Of a DNA stretch of 9,246 nt, positions 1 through 7,357 are shown in pieces (the stretch's first letter is position 1; each line of letters starts with the position of its first letter). A program made the translations under genes and the position numbers. The notes under the pieces were generated by a model. That model was not told the DNA's origin. It did no database searches and worked only from the letters and a program-made list of their open reading frames with translations. The stretch spans positions 1 through 9,246 of the forward strand of contig JAEDMN010000125.1 of assembly GCA_016302985.1 (NCBI GenBank), in the 5' to 3' direction. Source of the stretch: Kiritimatiellia bacterium (GTDB lineage Bacteria > Verrucomicrobiota > Kiritimatiellia > RFP12 > UBA1067).

Positions 1-126
1 GGCGGGGAGATGATCCGCCTGATGTTCAATTTCAGGGACGGGGCTGTCGGCTGGGTCGACGACGTCGTGCTCGAGGAACGCCTGCCCGACGGGTCGTTCC
101 GCATCGTCCACACGAAGGGTTTCTAA
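1..126 (+). CDS. C-terminal tail of a probable secreted CAZyme or carbohydrate-binding protein (partial)
   Basis: An open frame enters from the left edge and ends at TAA 124-126, giving 41 residues. It contains the segment GWVDDVVLEE, followed by a short strand-rich end (FRIVHTKGF). A Trp/Phe-(V/I)-DDV-x-L-E strand near the C-terminus is typical of the last strand of jelly-roll carbohydrate-binding modules of the CBM4/9-like type, so this is most likely the end of a polysaccharide-active enzyme or binding protein. Only 20 bases separate its stop from the next start, and that gap carries the next gene's ribosome binding site, so the two genes are probably co-transcribed. The catalytic part, if any, lies outside the window. 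The frame is well supported by the stop position and gene spacing; the module call rests on one short motif. Confidence 0.7.
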   Translation, partial: GGEMIRLMFNFRDGAVGWVDDVVLEERLPDGSFRIVHTKGF

Positions 127-129
127 AAC

Positions 130-136
130 GGAGGAG
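130..136 (+). promoter_or_regulatory. Shine-Dalgarno site of the two-domain hydrolase gene
   Basis: GGAGGAG lies 10 bases before ATG 147, in the 20-base gap after the upstream stop. It supports the start at 147 and translation by standard initiation within an operon. Confidence 0.7.
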
Positions 137-146
137 CAGTGAAGAG

Positions 147-3100
147 ATGAACCGATTCCGCATTGCCGGCGCGCTGGCACTGGCCGCCCTCCTGGCGCAG
201 GGTCAGGTCGTGTCCTTCAAGGACGCTGCGAAGATCAGGAGCTGGGACGCGTGGGACGACCACAAGGGCCCCCAGGTCAAGAAGGAGAAGCGCTGCGTCA
301 CCTGGGAGAAGATCTGCAAGCTCGAGAGCGGCCTCCCGCCGGCGGGGATGCTCGAGGTGCGCCCCGCGCGCGACATCAAGGGCTCGAAATGGTCCATCGG
401 CTGCGAGACGATGGACCGCGACTACGCGGAGTGGGACCAGTTCAAGGCCTACGTCGGCATCCTGGGCGCGAAGCACGGCCGTCTATTCTCCGGCTGGGCG
501 AAGACCGAGCAGGAGAAGGGGAAGTACGACTTCACCTGGCTCGATCCGCAGGTGCGCGAGATGGCCGCGATGGGCGTCAAGCCCTGGATCTGCCTCTCCT
601 ACGGCAATCCCGTCTGGGGCAGCGACTTCCGCCTCGGCATGCGCGTGAAGCAGGTCACGGACAATCCGGAGGCGTTCGACGCCTGGATCCGCTACTGCAA
701 GGCGTGCGTCGCCCGCTACAAGGACGTCGTCGACGAGTGGGAGATCTGGAACGAGCCGTTCCACCAGGCGACCGAGTATGCCGAAATGGTCTACCGCACG
801 GCGAAGGCCATCAAGGAGGTCCAGCCCGAGGCGAAGTGCTTCGTCACCGCGATCTCCTGGAGCAAGGGCAAGGGTGCGAAGCGGAACGACTACGAGGTCG
901 TGCTCGAACGGCTGAAGAAGGAGAACGCGCTCGACCTCGTGAAGTACTGGATCTACCATCCGTACACCCCCAATCCGGACACGTCCTACGCGGACCTCGC
1001 GGAGCCCCTGCGCAGGCTCGTGAAGAGCTATTCGCCCGCCTACGACATCATGCAGGGCGAGGTCGGCTGCCCGGGCCAGCTCGAGTTCGCGCACGCGCTG
1101 AACAACATCGAATGGACCGAGTACTCCCAGGCGAAGTGGAACCTCCGCCGGACGATCGGCGACGCGGTGCGGGGCATTCCGTGCAACGTGTTCACGATGA
1201 TCGACCTGCAGTACACGTTCATGCTGCAGAGCTTCGGCCAGCTGCGCTCCAACACGCTGAAGGAGGTCGTCTACCGCCGCCCGAGCTTCCACGCGATGCA
1301 GCACGTCTTCTCGTTCTTCGACGAGGACGTGCATCCCGTCGCCGTCTCGAAGCAGACGGTCAACGGCAAGGAGCTGACGGTCGCGAAGTTCGAGCGCTAC
1401 TCCACCCCCGTGTGGGTCATGTGGTTCTCCGGGGCTCGTCCCGGCGACACGCTCGCGTACGAGAAGTGCGACGTGACGCTCGAGATGCTCGGCTTCCGCG
1501 ATCCCGTCTGGGTCGACCTGCTGACCGGCAAGATCTGCACCTTCCCGGCCGAGAACGCCGTCCGCGACGAGGCGCGCAAGGTGACGGTCGTGAAGGGCGT
1601 GCCGCTGTGGGATTCGCCCGTCATGCTCCTGTCGAACCGCCAGACGCCGCGCCAGACCGAGTGGGCGAAGATGAAGCCCGCCGAGATCGTGGACGCGCTG
1701 TACCGTCCCCACCAGCGGATGAACGGCTGGGTCGGCAAGAAGCTGCCGATCAAGATGGACGTCTCCAACGAGCCCTGGGCGAAGATGGAGACGAAGGACT
1801 TCCTGCCGTGCTTCGACAAGTACGGGCAGTTCAAGTACCGCGAGTGGCCGGGCAAGACGCATTCCGACGAGGAGCTGAAGTCCGGCATGGACGCCGAAGC
1901 CGCGGAGCTTGCCGCGAAGCCCGGTCCCGCCGGCTGGGACAAGTTCGGCGGCTGGGCGCAGGGCCCGAAGCAGGAGGCGACGGGCCGCTTCTACCCGAAG
2001 AAGATCGACGGGAGGTGGTGGCTGGTCGACCCCGAGGGCAACCTCTTCTGGAGCTGGGGCCCGGTGCGCGTCACGCCGAGCTCCGCCGTCACGCCGCTCA
2101 ACGGCAACCCGCGCACGCCGAAGTGCGGCGGCTCGATGCCGGACCGCGACTGCCTCTTCACGGACCTGCCGAAGAAGGGCGACCCGCTCGCGCAGTTCTA
2201 CGACACGTGCGACGCGCTGCTGCTGCCGTTCTACCTGAAGCGCGACGAGACGCGCCGCTACGACTTCTCCGCCGCGAACCTCTACCGCAAGTACGGCGAA
2301 CAGTGGTTCGAGAAGTACGCCGACAGCTGCCACCGCCGTCTGCGCAGCTGGGGCTGCAACACGATCGCGAACTCCTCCGACCTGCGCATCTGCCTGCAGG
2401 ACCGCACGCCCTACGCGGAACGCGTCGAGGTGGCGTCCCGTCCGATCGCCGCCAGCTGGGGCTCGTGGTTCAAGTTCCGCGACCCGTTCGACCCGACGTT
2501 CCGCACGGCAACGCTCGCCGCGCTCGCGGAGCACGGACGCGAGGCGCACGATCCCTGGTGCATCGGCTTCTTCATCGACAACGAGATCCAGTGGGGCGCG
2601 ACGCACGAGGACCTCGCGCGCTGGACGCTGTGGAGCCCCGACGACCAGCCCGCGAAGGTCGAGTTCGTGAAGCGCCTCGCCGCGAAGGGCATCGTCTGGG
2701 ACGGCGACCTCGCCAAGGTGCCCGACGCGGAGCTGCGCGCCTTCACGGACGTGATCGTGGAGGCGTACTTCAAGCGGACGCGCGACGCCCTGCGCGAATT
2801 GGACAAGGGGCTGCTCTACCTCGGCTGCCGCTTCGCCGGCTCCGCCCGTCCCTGGGCCATCCGCGCGAGCGCGAAGTACTGCGACGTCGTGAGCTACAAC
2901 ATCTATTCCGAAGGCATCCGCGACTGGCGCCTGCCGGAGAACCTGGACGCGCCGGTGATGATCGGCGAATTCCACTTCGGTGCGCACGACCGCGGGCTCT
3001 TCGGCTCCGGCCTCATCAACAAGGAGTCGCAGGATGGCCGCGCGGCCGCGCTCAAGGCCTATGTCGAGAGCGCCCTGGCGAATCCGCAGATCGTCGGCGT

Positions 3101-3266
3101 GCACTGGCACCAGTTCTCGGACCAGGCGACGTCGGGCCGCTTCGACGGCGAGTACTTCCAGGTCGGCTGGACCGACATCTGCGACCGCCCGTATCCCGAA
3201 ACCGTGAAGGCCCTGCGCGAAGTCGGCTACCCGCTCTACGCGACGCGCATGGCGACCTGCAAGTAA
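147..3266 (+). CDS. Secreted two-domain glycoside hydrolase: GH39-like domain fused to GH50-like (agarase-type) domain
   Basis: The 1039-residue protein begins with a Sec signal peptide (basic MNRFR, hydrophobic core to about residue 17, likely cleavage after Gly19). Residues ~70-390 form a clan GH-A barrel resembling GH39: E-I-W-N-E-P places the acid/base at Glu203, and M-Q-G-E-V-G suggests Glu305 as nucleophile. Residues ~395-495 look like the beta-sandwich that often follows such barrels. From ~555 to the end is a second hydrolase resembling GH50 beta-agarases: GQFKYREWPGK (~560-570), GRWWLVDPEGNLFW (622-635), F-I-D-N-E at Glu813, Y-L-G-C-R-F, G-E-F-H-F-G at Glu941, and V-H-W-H-Q near 985-989. 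Each half therefore keeps its own likely Glu pair. Typical GH39 and GH50 enzymes carry only one of these domains. It probably acts in the periplasm or outside the cell on a galactose-containing or similar polysaccharide; the substrate is inferred. The protein has about 23 cysteines, many for an exported protein. Confidence 0.88.
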   Translation: MNRFRIAGALALAALLAQGQVVSFKDAAKIRSWDAWDDHKGPQVKKEKRCVTWEKICKLESGLPPAGMLEVRPARDIKGSKWSIGCETMDRDYAEWDQFKAYVGILGAKHGRLFSGWAKTEQEKGKYDFTWLDPQVREMAAMGVKPWICLSYGNPVWGSDFRLGMRVKQVTDNPEAFDAWIRYCKACVARYKDVVDEWEIWNEPFHQATEYAEMVYRTAKAIKEVQPEAKCFVTAISWSKGKGAKRNDYEVVLERLKKENALDLVKYWIYHPYTPNPDTSYADLAEPLRRLVKSYSPAYDIMQGEVGCPGQLEFAHALNNIEWTEYSQAKWNLRRTIGDAVRGIPCNVFTMIDLQYTFMLQSFGQLRSNTLKEVVYRRPSFHAMQHVFSFFDEDVHPVAVSKQTVNGKELTVAKFERYSTPVWVMWFSGARPGDTLAYEKCDVTLEMLGFRDPVWVDLLTGKICTFPAENAVRDEARKVTVVKGVPLWDSPVMLLSNRQTPRQTEWAKMKPAEIVDALYRPHQRMNGWVGKKLPIKMDVSNEPWAKMETKDFLPCFDKYGQFKYREWPGKTHSDEELKSGMDAEAAELAAKPGPAGWDKFGGWAQGPKQEATGRFYPKKIDGRWWLVDPEGNLFWSWGPVRVTPSSAVTPLNGNPRTPKCGGSMPDRDCLFTDLPKKGDPLAQFYDTCDALLLPFYLKRDETRRYDFSAANLYRKYGEQWFEKYADSCHRRLRSWGCNTIANSSDLRICLQDRTPYAERVEVASRPIAASWGSWFKFRDPFDPTFRTATLAALAEHGREAHDPWCIGFFIDNEIQWGATHEDLARWTLWSPDDQPAKVEFVKRLAAKGIVWDGDLAKVPDAELRAFTDVIVEAYFKRTRDALRELDKGLLYLGCRFAGSARPWAIRASAKYCDVVSYNIYSEGIRDWRLPENLDAPVMIGEFHFGAHDRGLFGSGLINKESQDGRAAALKAYVESALANPQIVGVHWHQFSDQATSGRFDGEYFQVGWTDICDRPYPETVKALREVGYPLYATRMATCK

Positions 3267-3280
3267 CGCATTCCCCGGAA

Positions 3281-3284
3281 AGGA
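3281..3284 (+). promoter_or_regulatory. Shine-Dalgarno site of the single-domain GH39-like gene
   Basis: AGGA sits 6 bases before ATG 3291 in the purine-rich run GGAAAGGAAATAGA. It fixes the start that yields a complete signal peptide. Confidence 0.6.
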
Positions 3285-3290
3285 AATAGA

Positions 3291-4814
3291 ATGAAGAAGA
3301 CACTCTTTGGCCTGGCGGCGGTCGCCGCGTGCACCCTGTTCGGCGCCGAACCCGCGGCGACCGCGTTCATCACCGTCCACACGGGTGCCGCGCTCGGGCC
3401 GATCAAGCCCATGCACGCCGTCAACAACGGCCCGTCCGTGCAGAAACCCGGCAACGACCAGAAGGTCGGCAACTTCGAGGACTACCGCGCCGCGCGCATC
3501 CCGTTCGCGCGCACGCACGACTCGATCAACTGCGTCTCCGGTGGCGCGCACTGCTGCGACATCAGCGCGATCTTCCCGGACTTCGACGCGGACGAGAACG
3601 ACCCGAAGAACTACGACTTCGTGTTCACCGACCACTACCTGAACACGATCCGCATGGCCGGCACGGAGGTCTTCTTCCGCCTCGGCCAGACGATCGAGCA
3701 CGGTCCGAAGAAGTACGGCGCGCTGCCGCCGAAGGACTTCGCGAAGTGGGCGCGCATCTGCGAGCACGTGATCCGCCACTACAACGAGGGCTGGGGCTGG
3801 GGCGTCGACCAGGCCTACACCACGCGCAACATCGAGTGGAAGAACCAGTTCAACATCAAGTACTGGGAAATCTGGAACGAACCCGACCTGGATCCCGCGG
3901 ACGTCGGGCTGCCGAAGAACCCGCGCTGCTGGGGCGGCACGGTGACGAACTTCTTCGAGCTCTTCGAGATCTCCGCGAAGCACCTCAAGAAGACGTTCCC
4001 CGACCTGAAGATCGGCGGTCCCGCGCTCTGCGGCAACGACCAGTGGGCGGACCGCTTCCTGCGCTACTGCCACGACCACGAGGTCCCGATGGACTTCTTC
4101 TCCTGGCACATCTACAACACCGAGCCCCGCCGTCTCGCGGAGCGCGCGGTGATGTTCCGGAAGATGATGGACAAGCACGGCTACGCGAAGGCCGAGTCCA
4201 TTCTCAACGAATGGAACTACGTGAAGGGCTGGGTCGACGACTTCGTCTATTCGCTCGAGGTCGAGTCCGGCCGCTTCAACCAGAAGTGCGCGGCCTTCAT
4301 CGCCTCCGCCATGGCCGACTGCCAGTCCGTCCCGCTGGACATGCTCATGTTCTACGACGCGCGTCTCTCGACGTCGATGAACAGCCTCTTCGACAAGACG
4401 ACGAAGTGGCCGCTGAAGGGCTACTATCCGTTCTACGCCTGGTCGAAGCTCGTCGACTGCGGCACGCAGGTCGCGTGCACGGTGCGCGAAGGCCGCGGCA
4501 AGAAGTGCGAGGACGCCACGGGCATCGTCTTCAAGGACGGGAAGCTCACATCCCCGAAGGGCACGTTCCACACCACCGCGGCGAAGGGCGCGGACGGATC
4601 CGGCGCGCTGCTGATCGCGCGCTACTCGAACGACGACAACACGTCCGACACCGCGACGGTCACGGTCAAGCTCGACGGCGCCTCGCTGAAGAAGGCGCGC
4701 TGCCACCTGACGGACGCGGTCCGCGTCTACACGGAGGTTCCCCTGATGCCGAACGCCGACGGCACGGCGTGCATCCTGATGCAGCCGAATTCCTTCGCCC
4801 TCGTCGAGTGGTAG
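3291..4814 (+). CDS. Secreted GH39-like glycoside hydrolase
   Basis: A 507-residue protein with an N-terminal signal sequence (MKKTLFGLAAVAAC...). Cleavage by signal peptidase I near Ala19 is plausible, but V-A-A-C at 11-14 also fits a lipobox, so it might be a lipoprotein. Residues ~35-380 form a clan GH-A (beta/alpha)8 barrel: Y-W-E-I-W-N-E-P-D gives acid/base Glu197, and I-L-N-E-W-N gives Glu307 as likely nucleophile, the order and spacing expected for retaining GH39 enzymes such as beta-xylosidases. Residues ~385-507 form a beta-rich C-terminal domain. Length is normal for GH39. It starts 24 bases after the two-domain hydrolase and shares its W-N-E-P signature, but sequence around the motifs differs clearly, so it is not a recent copy. 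It probably trims oligosaccharides released by its neighbour. The sugar specificity cannot be assigned; known GH39 members include xylosidases and iduronidases. Confidence 0.85.
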   Translation: MKKTLFGLAAVAACTLFGAEPAATAFITVHTGAALGPIKPMHAVNNGPSVQKPGNDQKVGNFEDYRAARIPFARTHDSINCVSGGAHCCDISAIFPDFDADENDPKNYDFVFTDHYLNTIRMAGTEVFFRLGQTIEHGPKKYGALPPKDFAKWARICEHVIRHYNEGWGWGVDQAYTTRNIEWKNQFNIKYWEIWNEPDLDPADVGLPKNPRCWGGTVTNFFELFEISAKHLKKTFPDLKIGGPALCGNDQWADRFLRYCHDHEVPMDFFSWHIYNTEPRRLAERAVMFRKMMDKHGYAKAESILNEWNYVKGWVDDFVYSLEVESGRFNQKCAAFIASAMADCQSVPLDMLMFYDARLSTSMNSLFDKTTKWPLKGYYPFYAWSKLVDCGTQVACTVREGRGKKCEDATGIVFKDGKLTSPKGTFHTTAAKGADGSGALLIARYSNDDNTSDTATVTVKLDGASLKKARCHLTDAVRVYTEVPLMPNADGTACILMQPNSFALVEW

Positions 4815-4821
4815 GCGCAAA

Positions 4822-7356
4822 ATGAAGACGCTTCTCCTGTCCTGCCTCCTCTCGCCCGTCGTCCTGTTCGCGGCGGCCACCGTGCGCGAGGAACCCCTCG
4901 AGCTGCCGACCTACGGCTTCGGCGATCCGGACCCCGTCCCCTGCACGCGGGAGAAGCGCTATCCGTACTTCCGCTACGACGGCAGTTCGGCCGTCGCCGC
5001 GCCGCGGACCTGGCGGTCCGTCGTGCTGGAAAACGACCGGGTCAAGGTCACCATGCTGCCGGAAATCGGCGGCAAGGTCTGGGGGGCGGTCGACAAGAAG
5101 ACGGGGCGCGAGTTCATCTACTTCAACCACGCCGTCAAGTTCCGCAACATCGCGATGCGCGGCCCCTGGTGCTCGGGCGGCATCGAGTTCAACTTCGGCA
5201 TCATGGGCCACTCGCCCACGACCGCCACGCCGGTCGACTGGTGCACGCGCACGAATCCGGACGGTAGCGTGAGCTGCTTCGTCTCGGCGACCGAATACAT
5301 CAACCGGACGACGTGGCAGGTCGAGGTGCGTCTCAATCCGGACGAGGAGCAGTTCCACACCTACACCACGTGGTTCAACGGCTCCAACCTCTGCCAGCCC
5401 TATTACCAGTGGATGACCGCGGCCTATACTGCGCGCGGCAATCCGCAGCTCTATTTCCCCGGATCCGCCTACATCGGGCACGAGGGCGACGCGCATGCCT
5501 GGCCGATGGACGGGAAGGGCCGCGACCTCTCGCGCTACGGGAACAACGCGTTTGGCGCCTCGAAGTCCTACCACGTGCTGAACGGGGACAACAGCTTCTT
5601 CGCCGTCTGGTGGCCCGAGGCCGGTTTCGGGTCGATCCACTCGAACGCCGTCTACGACAAGTACGGACGCAAGATCTGGCTCTGGGCGCTGTCACGCGCC
5701 GGCGGCATCTGGGAGGATCTCCTGACGGACGCCGACGGACAGTACGTCGAACTCCAGAGCGGCCGCGTCTTCAACCAGCCCAGCGGCGAGACCTTCAGGA
5801 CGCCGTTCAAGCACCCGACGTTCGCGCCCGGGGCGACGGACATCTTCCACGAGCGCTGGGGCGTCGTGCGCGACGCGTCCGCGCTCCAGGCCGCATGCGC
5901 CGCGACGTCCAACTTCGTGGAGCGTCCGCTCACCGCGCCGGCCGGCTTCCGCTGGGACACGGCCTACGGGCACTACGTCCGCGGCGAACAGGCGCTGCGC
6001 GAGCGCGACGACCGCCTGGCCGAGACGGAGCTCAACGCCAGCCTCGCGGCCGAACCCTGCTTCGTTCCCGCGCTCGACCTGCTGGCCGAGATCGCGTTGC
6101 GCCGCGGCCACTACGGGAAGGTCCGCGCGCTCTGCGCCCGTGCGCTCGCCGTCAACACATACGACCCGATGGCCAACTACCTGGACGGCATGGCCGCGCT
6201 GTCGGCCGGCGCCTGCGACCTCGTGCGGGCGCGCGAACGCCTCGGAATCGCGGCCTACTCGCCCCTCTGCCGCGCGCCGGCGTACGTCCAGACCGCGTTC
6301 ACGTACATGCGGGAAGGGGACTGGACGGCCGCGGGCGAGGCCGCCGACCGCGCGCTCCTGGCGAATCCCCTCAACCGGGACGCCCTGCTCGTGAAGATCG
6401 CCTGCGCCCGGCGCGCAGGCCGTCCGGCGGAAGCCCTCAAGTTCGTGCGCCAGGCCCTGCAGAGATGGCCGCTTTTCCAGGGCGCCCAATACGAGCTCCA
6501 GCAGCTGGATTCCGCCTCTGATTTCCGCCTGCATGTCCGCAACGAACTGCCCGCGCAGAGCTTCCTCGAACTCGCGCTGTGGTACCGCGAGGCGGGACTC
6601 GAGAACGAGGCGCTTCAGCTGCTGGGCTATGCCGTGAATTCCCCGATCGCCCGCATCCTCGAAGCGGACATCCATCGCCGGAACGACCGTTCCGAGGCGT
6701 GCGCGCGCGCCCTGGCCGCGGCGGAGGCGTGCCCGGCCGCGGGCGTGTTCCCGTTCCGCCGCGAAACGGCCGGTGCGCTGCGGGCCACGATCCGCGGCCC
6801 GCACCACTGGAAGTTCGACTACTGGAACGCCGTCCTGAGCGACGCGCAGGGCGATGAGACGCATGCGCGCCGGCTGCTCAATTCCGCCGTGTCCCCGGAC
6901 GAGGCCGTGTTCTTCATTTTCCGCGCCCGGCTTCGGAAGGGCGAGGCGCGTCTCGCGGACCTCTACAGGGCCCTGGAGCTTGATCCCGCGTCCTGGCGGG
7001 CCTACCGCGACCTGGCGCAGCATTTCGAAGAGGCGGGCGACGCGGAGAAGATGCGCCTCGCGACGGAGGACGGCCTCGCGGCCGCACCGGACAATAATGC
7101 GCTCCAGATGCTCCGGGCGAAGGCGCTGGTGAAGGGCGGTGCGTTCCGCGAAGCCGCCGAATACCTCGCGACGCTCGCCATCCTTCCGTCCGAACACAAG
7201 GACAACGCCCACGCGATCTGGGTCGACGCGTGGAAGGGTGTCGCGGCCGAGGCGCGCGCGAAGGGGGATGCAGCCGCTGCGGCGAAGGCCGAGGCGCGCG
7301 CCGCGGAGTATCCCGAGAACCTCGGGGCGGGGAAGCCGTTCCCCCCGGAGGACTGA
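4822..7356 (+). CDS. Exported DUF5107 domain protein with C-terminal TPR repeats
   Basis: An 844-residue protein. Residues 1-~18 (MKTLLLSCLLSPVVLFAA) look like a Sec signal peptide. Residues ~25-350 match the DUF5107 family: L-P-T-Y-G-F-G-D-P-D-P-V-P near the start, then LPEIGGKVWGAVDKKTGREF, F-N-H-A-V-K-F-R, AMRGPWCSGGIEFNFG, Y-P-Y-F-R and GGIWEDLLTDADGQYVELQSG. This family has a galactose-mutarotase-like beta-sandwich fold. From ~381 to ~830 the protein is helical with repeated TPR-type pairs (small-residue A/G/Y/A-L pattern, Asn-Pro or Glu-Pro turns), and it ends in Y-P-E-N-L-G-A-G-K-P, typical of the family's C-terminus. The start lies 7 bases after the previous stop, and the weak TAGG ribosome site overlaps that stop, suggesting translational coupling. 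The reaction is unknown; context argues for a role in binding or processing sugars freed by the two hydrolases. A binding or scaffold role through the TPRs is equally possible. Confidence 0.88.
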   Translation: MKTLLLSCLLSPVVLFAAATVREEPLELPTYGFGDPDPVPCTREKRYPYFRYDGSSAVAAPRTWRSVVLENDRVKVTMLPEIGGKVWGAVDKKTGREFIYFNHAVKFRNIAMRGPWCSGGIEFNFGIMGHSPTTATPVDWCTRTNPDGSVSCFVSATEYINRTTWQVEVRLNPDEEQFHTYTTWFNGSNLCQPYYQWMTAAYTARGNPQLYFPGSAYIGHEGDAHAWPMDGKGRDLSRYGNNAFGASKSYHVLNGDNSFFAVWWPEAGFGSIHSNAVYDKYGRKIWLWALSRAGGIWEDLLTDADGQYVELQSGRVFNQPSGETFRTPFKHPTFAPGATDIFHERWGVVRDASALQAACAATSNFVERPLTAPAGFRWDTAYGHYVRGEQALRERDDRLAETELNASLAAEPCFVPALDLLAEIALRRGHYGKVRALCARALAVNTYDPMANYLDGMAALSAGACDLVRARERLGIAAYSPLCRAPAYVQTAFTYMREGDWTAAGEAADRALLANPLNRDALLVKIACARRAGRPAEALKFVRQALQRWPLFQGAQYELQQLDSASDFRLHVRNELPAQSFLELALWYREAGLENEALQLLGYAVNSPIARILEADIHRRNDRSEACARALAAAEACPAAGVFPFRRETAGALRATIRGPHHWKFDYWNAVLSDAQGDETHARRLLNSAVSPDEAVFFIFRARLRKGEARLADLYRALELDPASWRAYRDLAQHFEEAGDAEKMRLATEDGLAAAPDNNALQMLRAKALVKGGAFREAAEYLATLAILPSEHKDNAHAIWVDAWKGVAAEARAKGDAAAAAKAEARAAEYPENLGAGKPFPPED
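7329..7344. terminator. Small GC-rich hairpin at convergent gene ends (weak terminator candidate)
   Basis: GGGGAA and TTCCCC form a perfect 6-bp stem around a 4-base loop (GCCG) inside the last codons of the DUF5107 gene. There is no T-run after it on either strand, so it lacks the second half of an intrinsic terminator. It is recorded because no better terminator exists between the two convergent genes. Confidence 0.2.
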
Positions 7357-7357
7357 A

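Noticed and set aside
251..3289. A second + strand frame of 1012 codons overlapping the dual hydrolase
   Set aside because: The product is Arg/Gly/Ala-rich without motifs, and it is explained by high GC content. The frame starting at 147 has the ribosome site and the hydrolase signatures.
4822..4845. Lipobox-like L-L-S-C at residues 5-8 of the DUF5107 protein
   Set aside because: Cys8 is too close to the N-terminus for lipoprotein signal processing, and the hydrophobic core continues beyond it.
483..4880. A 1465-codon open frame on the - strand antisense to both hydrolase genes
   Set aside because: Its product is low-complexity, rich in Arg, Val, Ala and Leu, and has no recognisable domain. 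The + strand frames carry clear signal peptides and catalytic motifs. Strong G/C preference at third positions removes stops from the antisense frame.
5692..7212. A 506-codon - strand frame under the DUF5107-TPR gene
   Set aside because: Composition is that of a GC-driven shadow, and the sense frame encodes a well-matched DUF5107-TPR protein.
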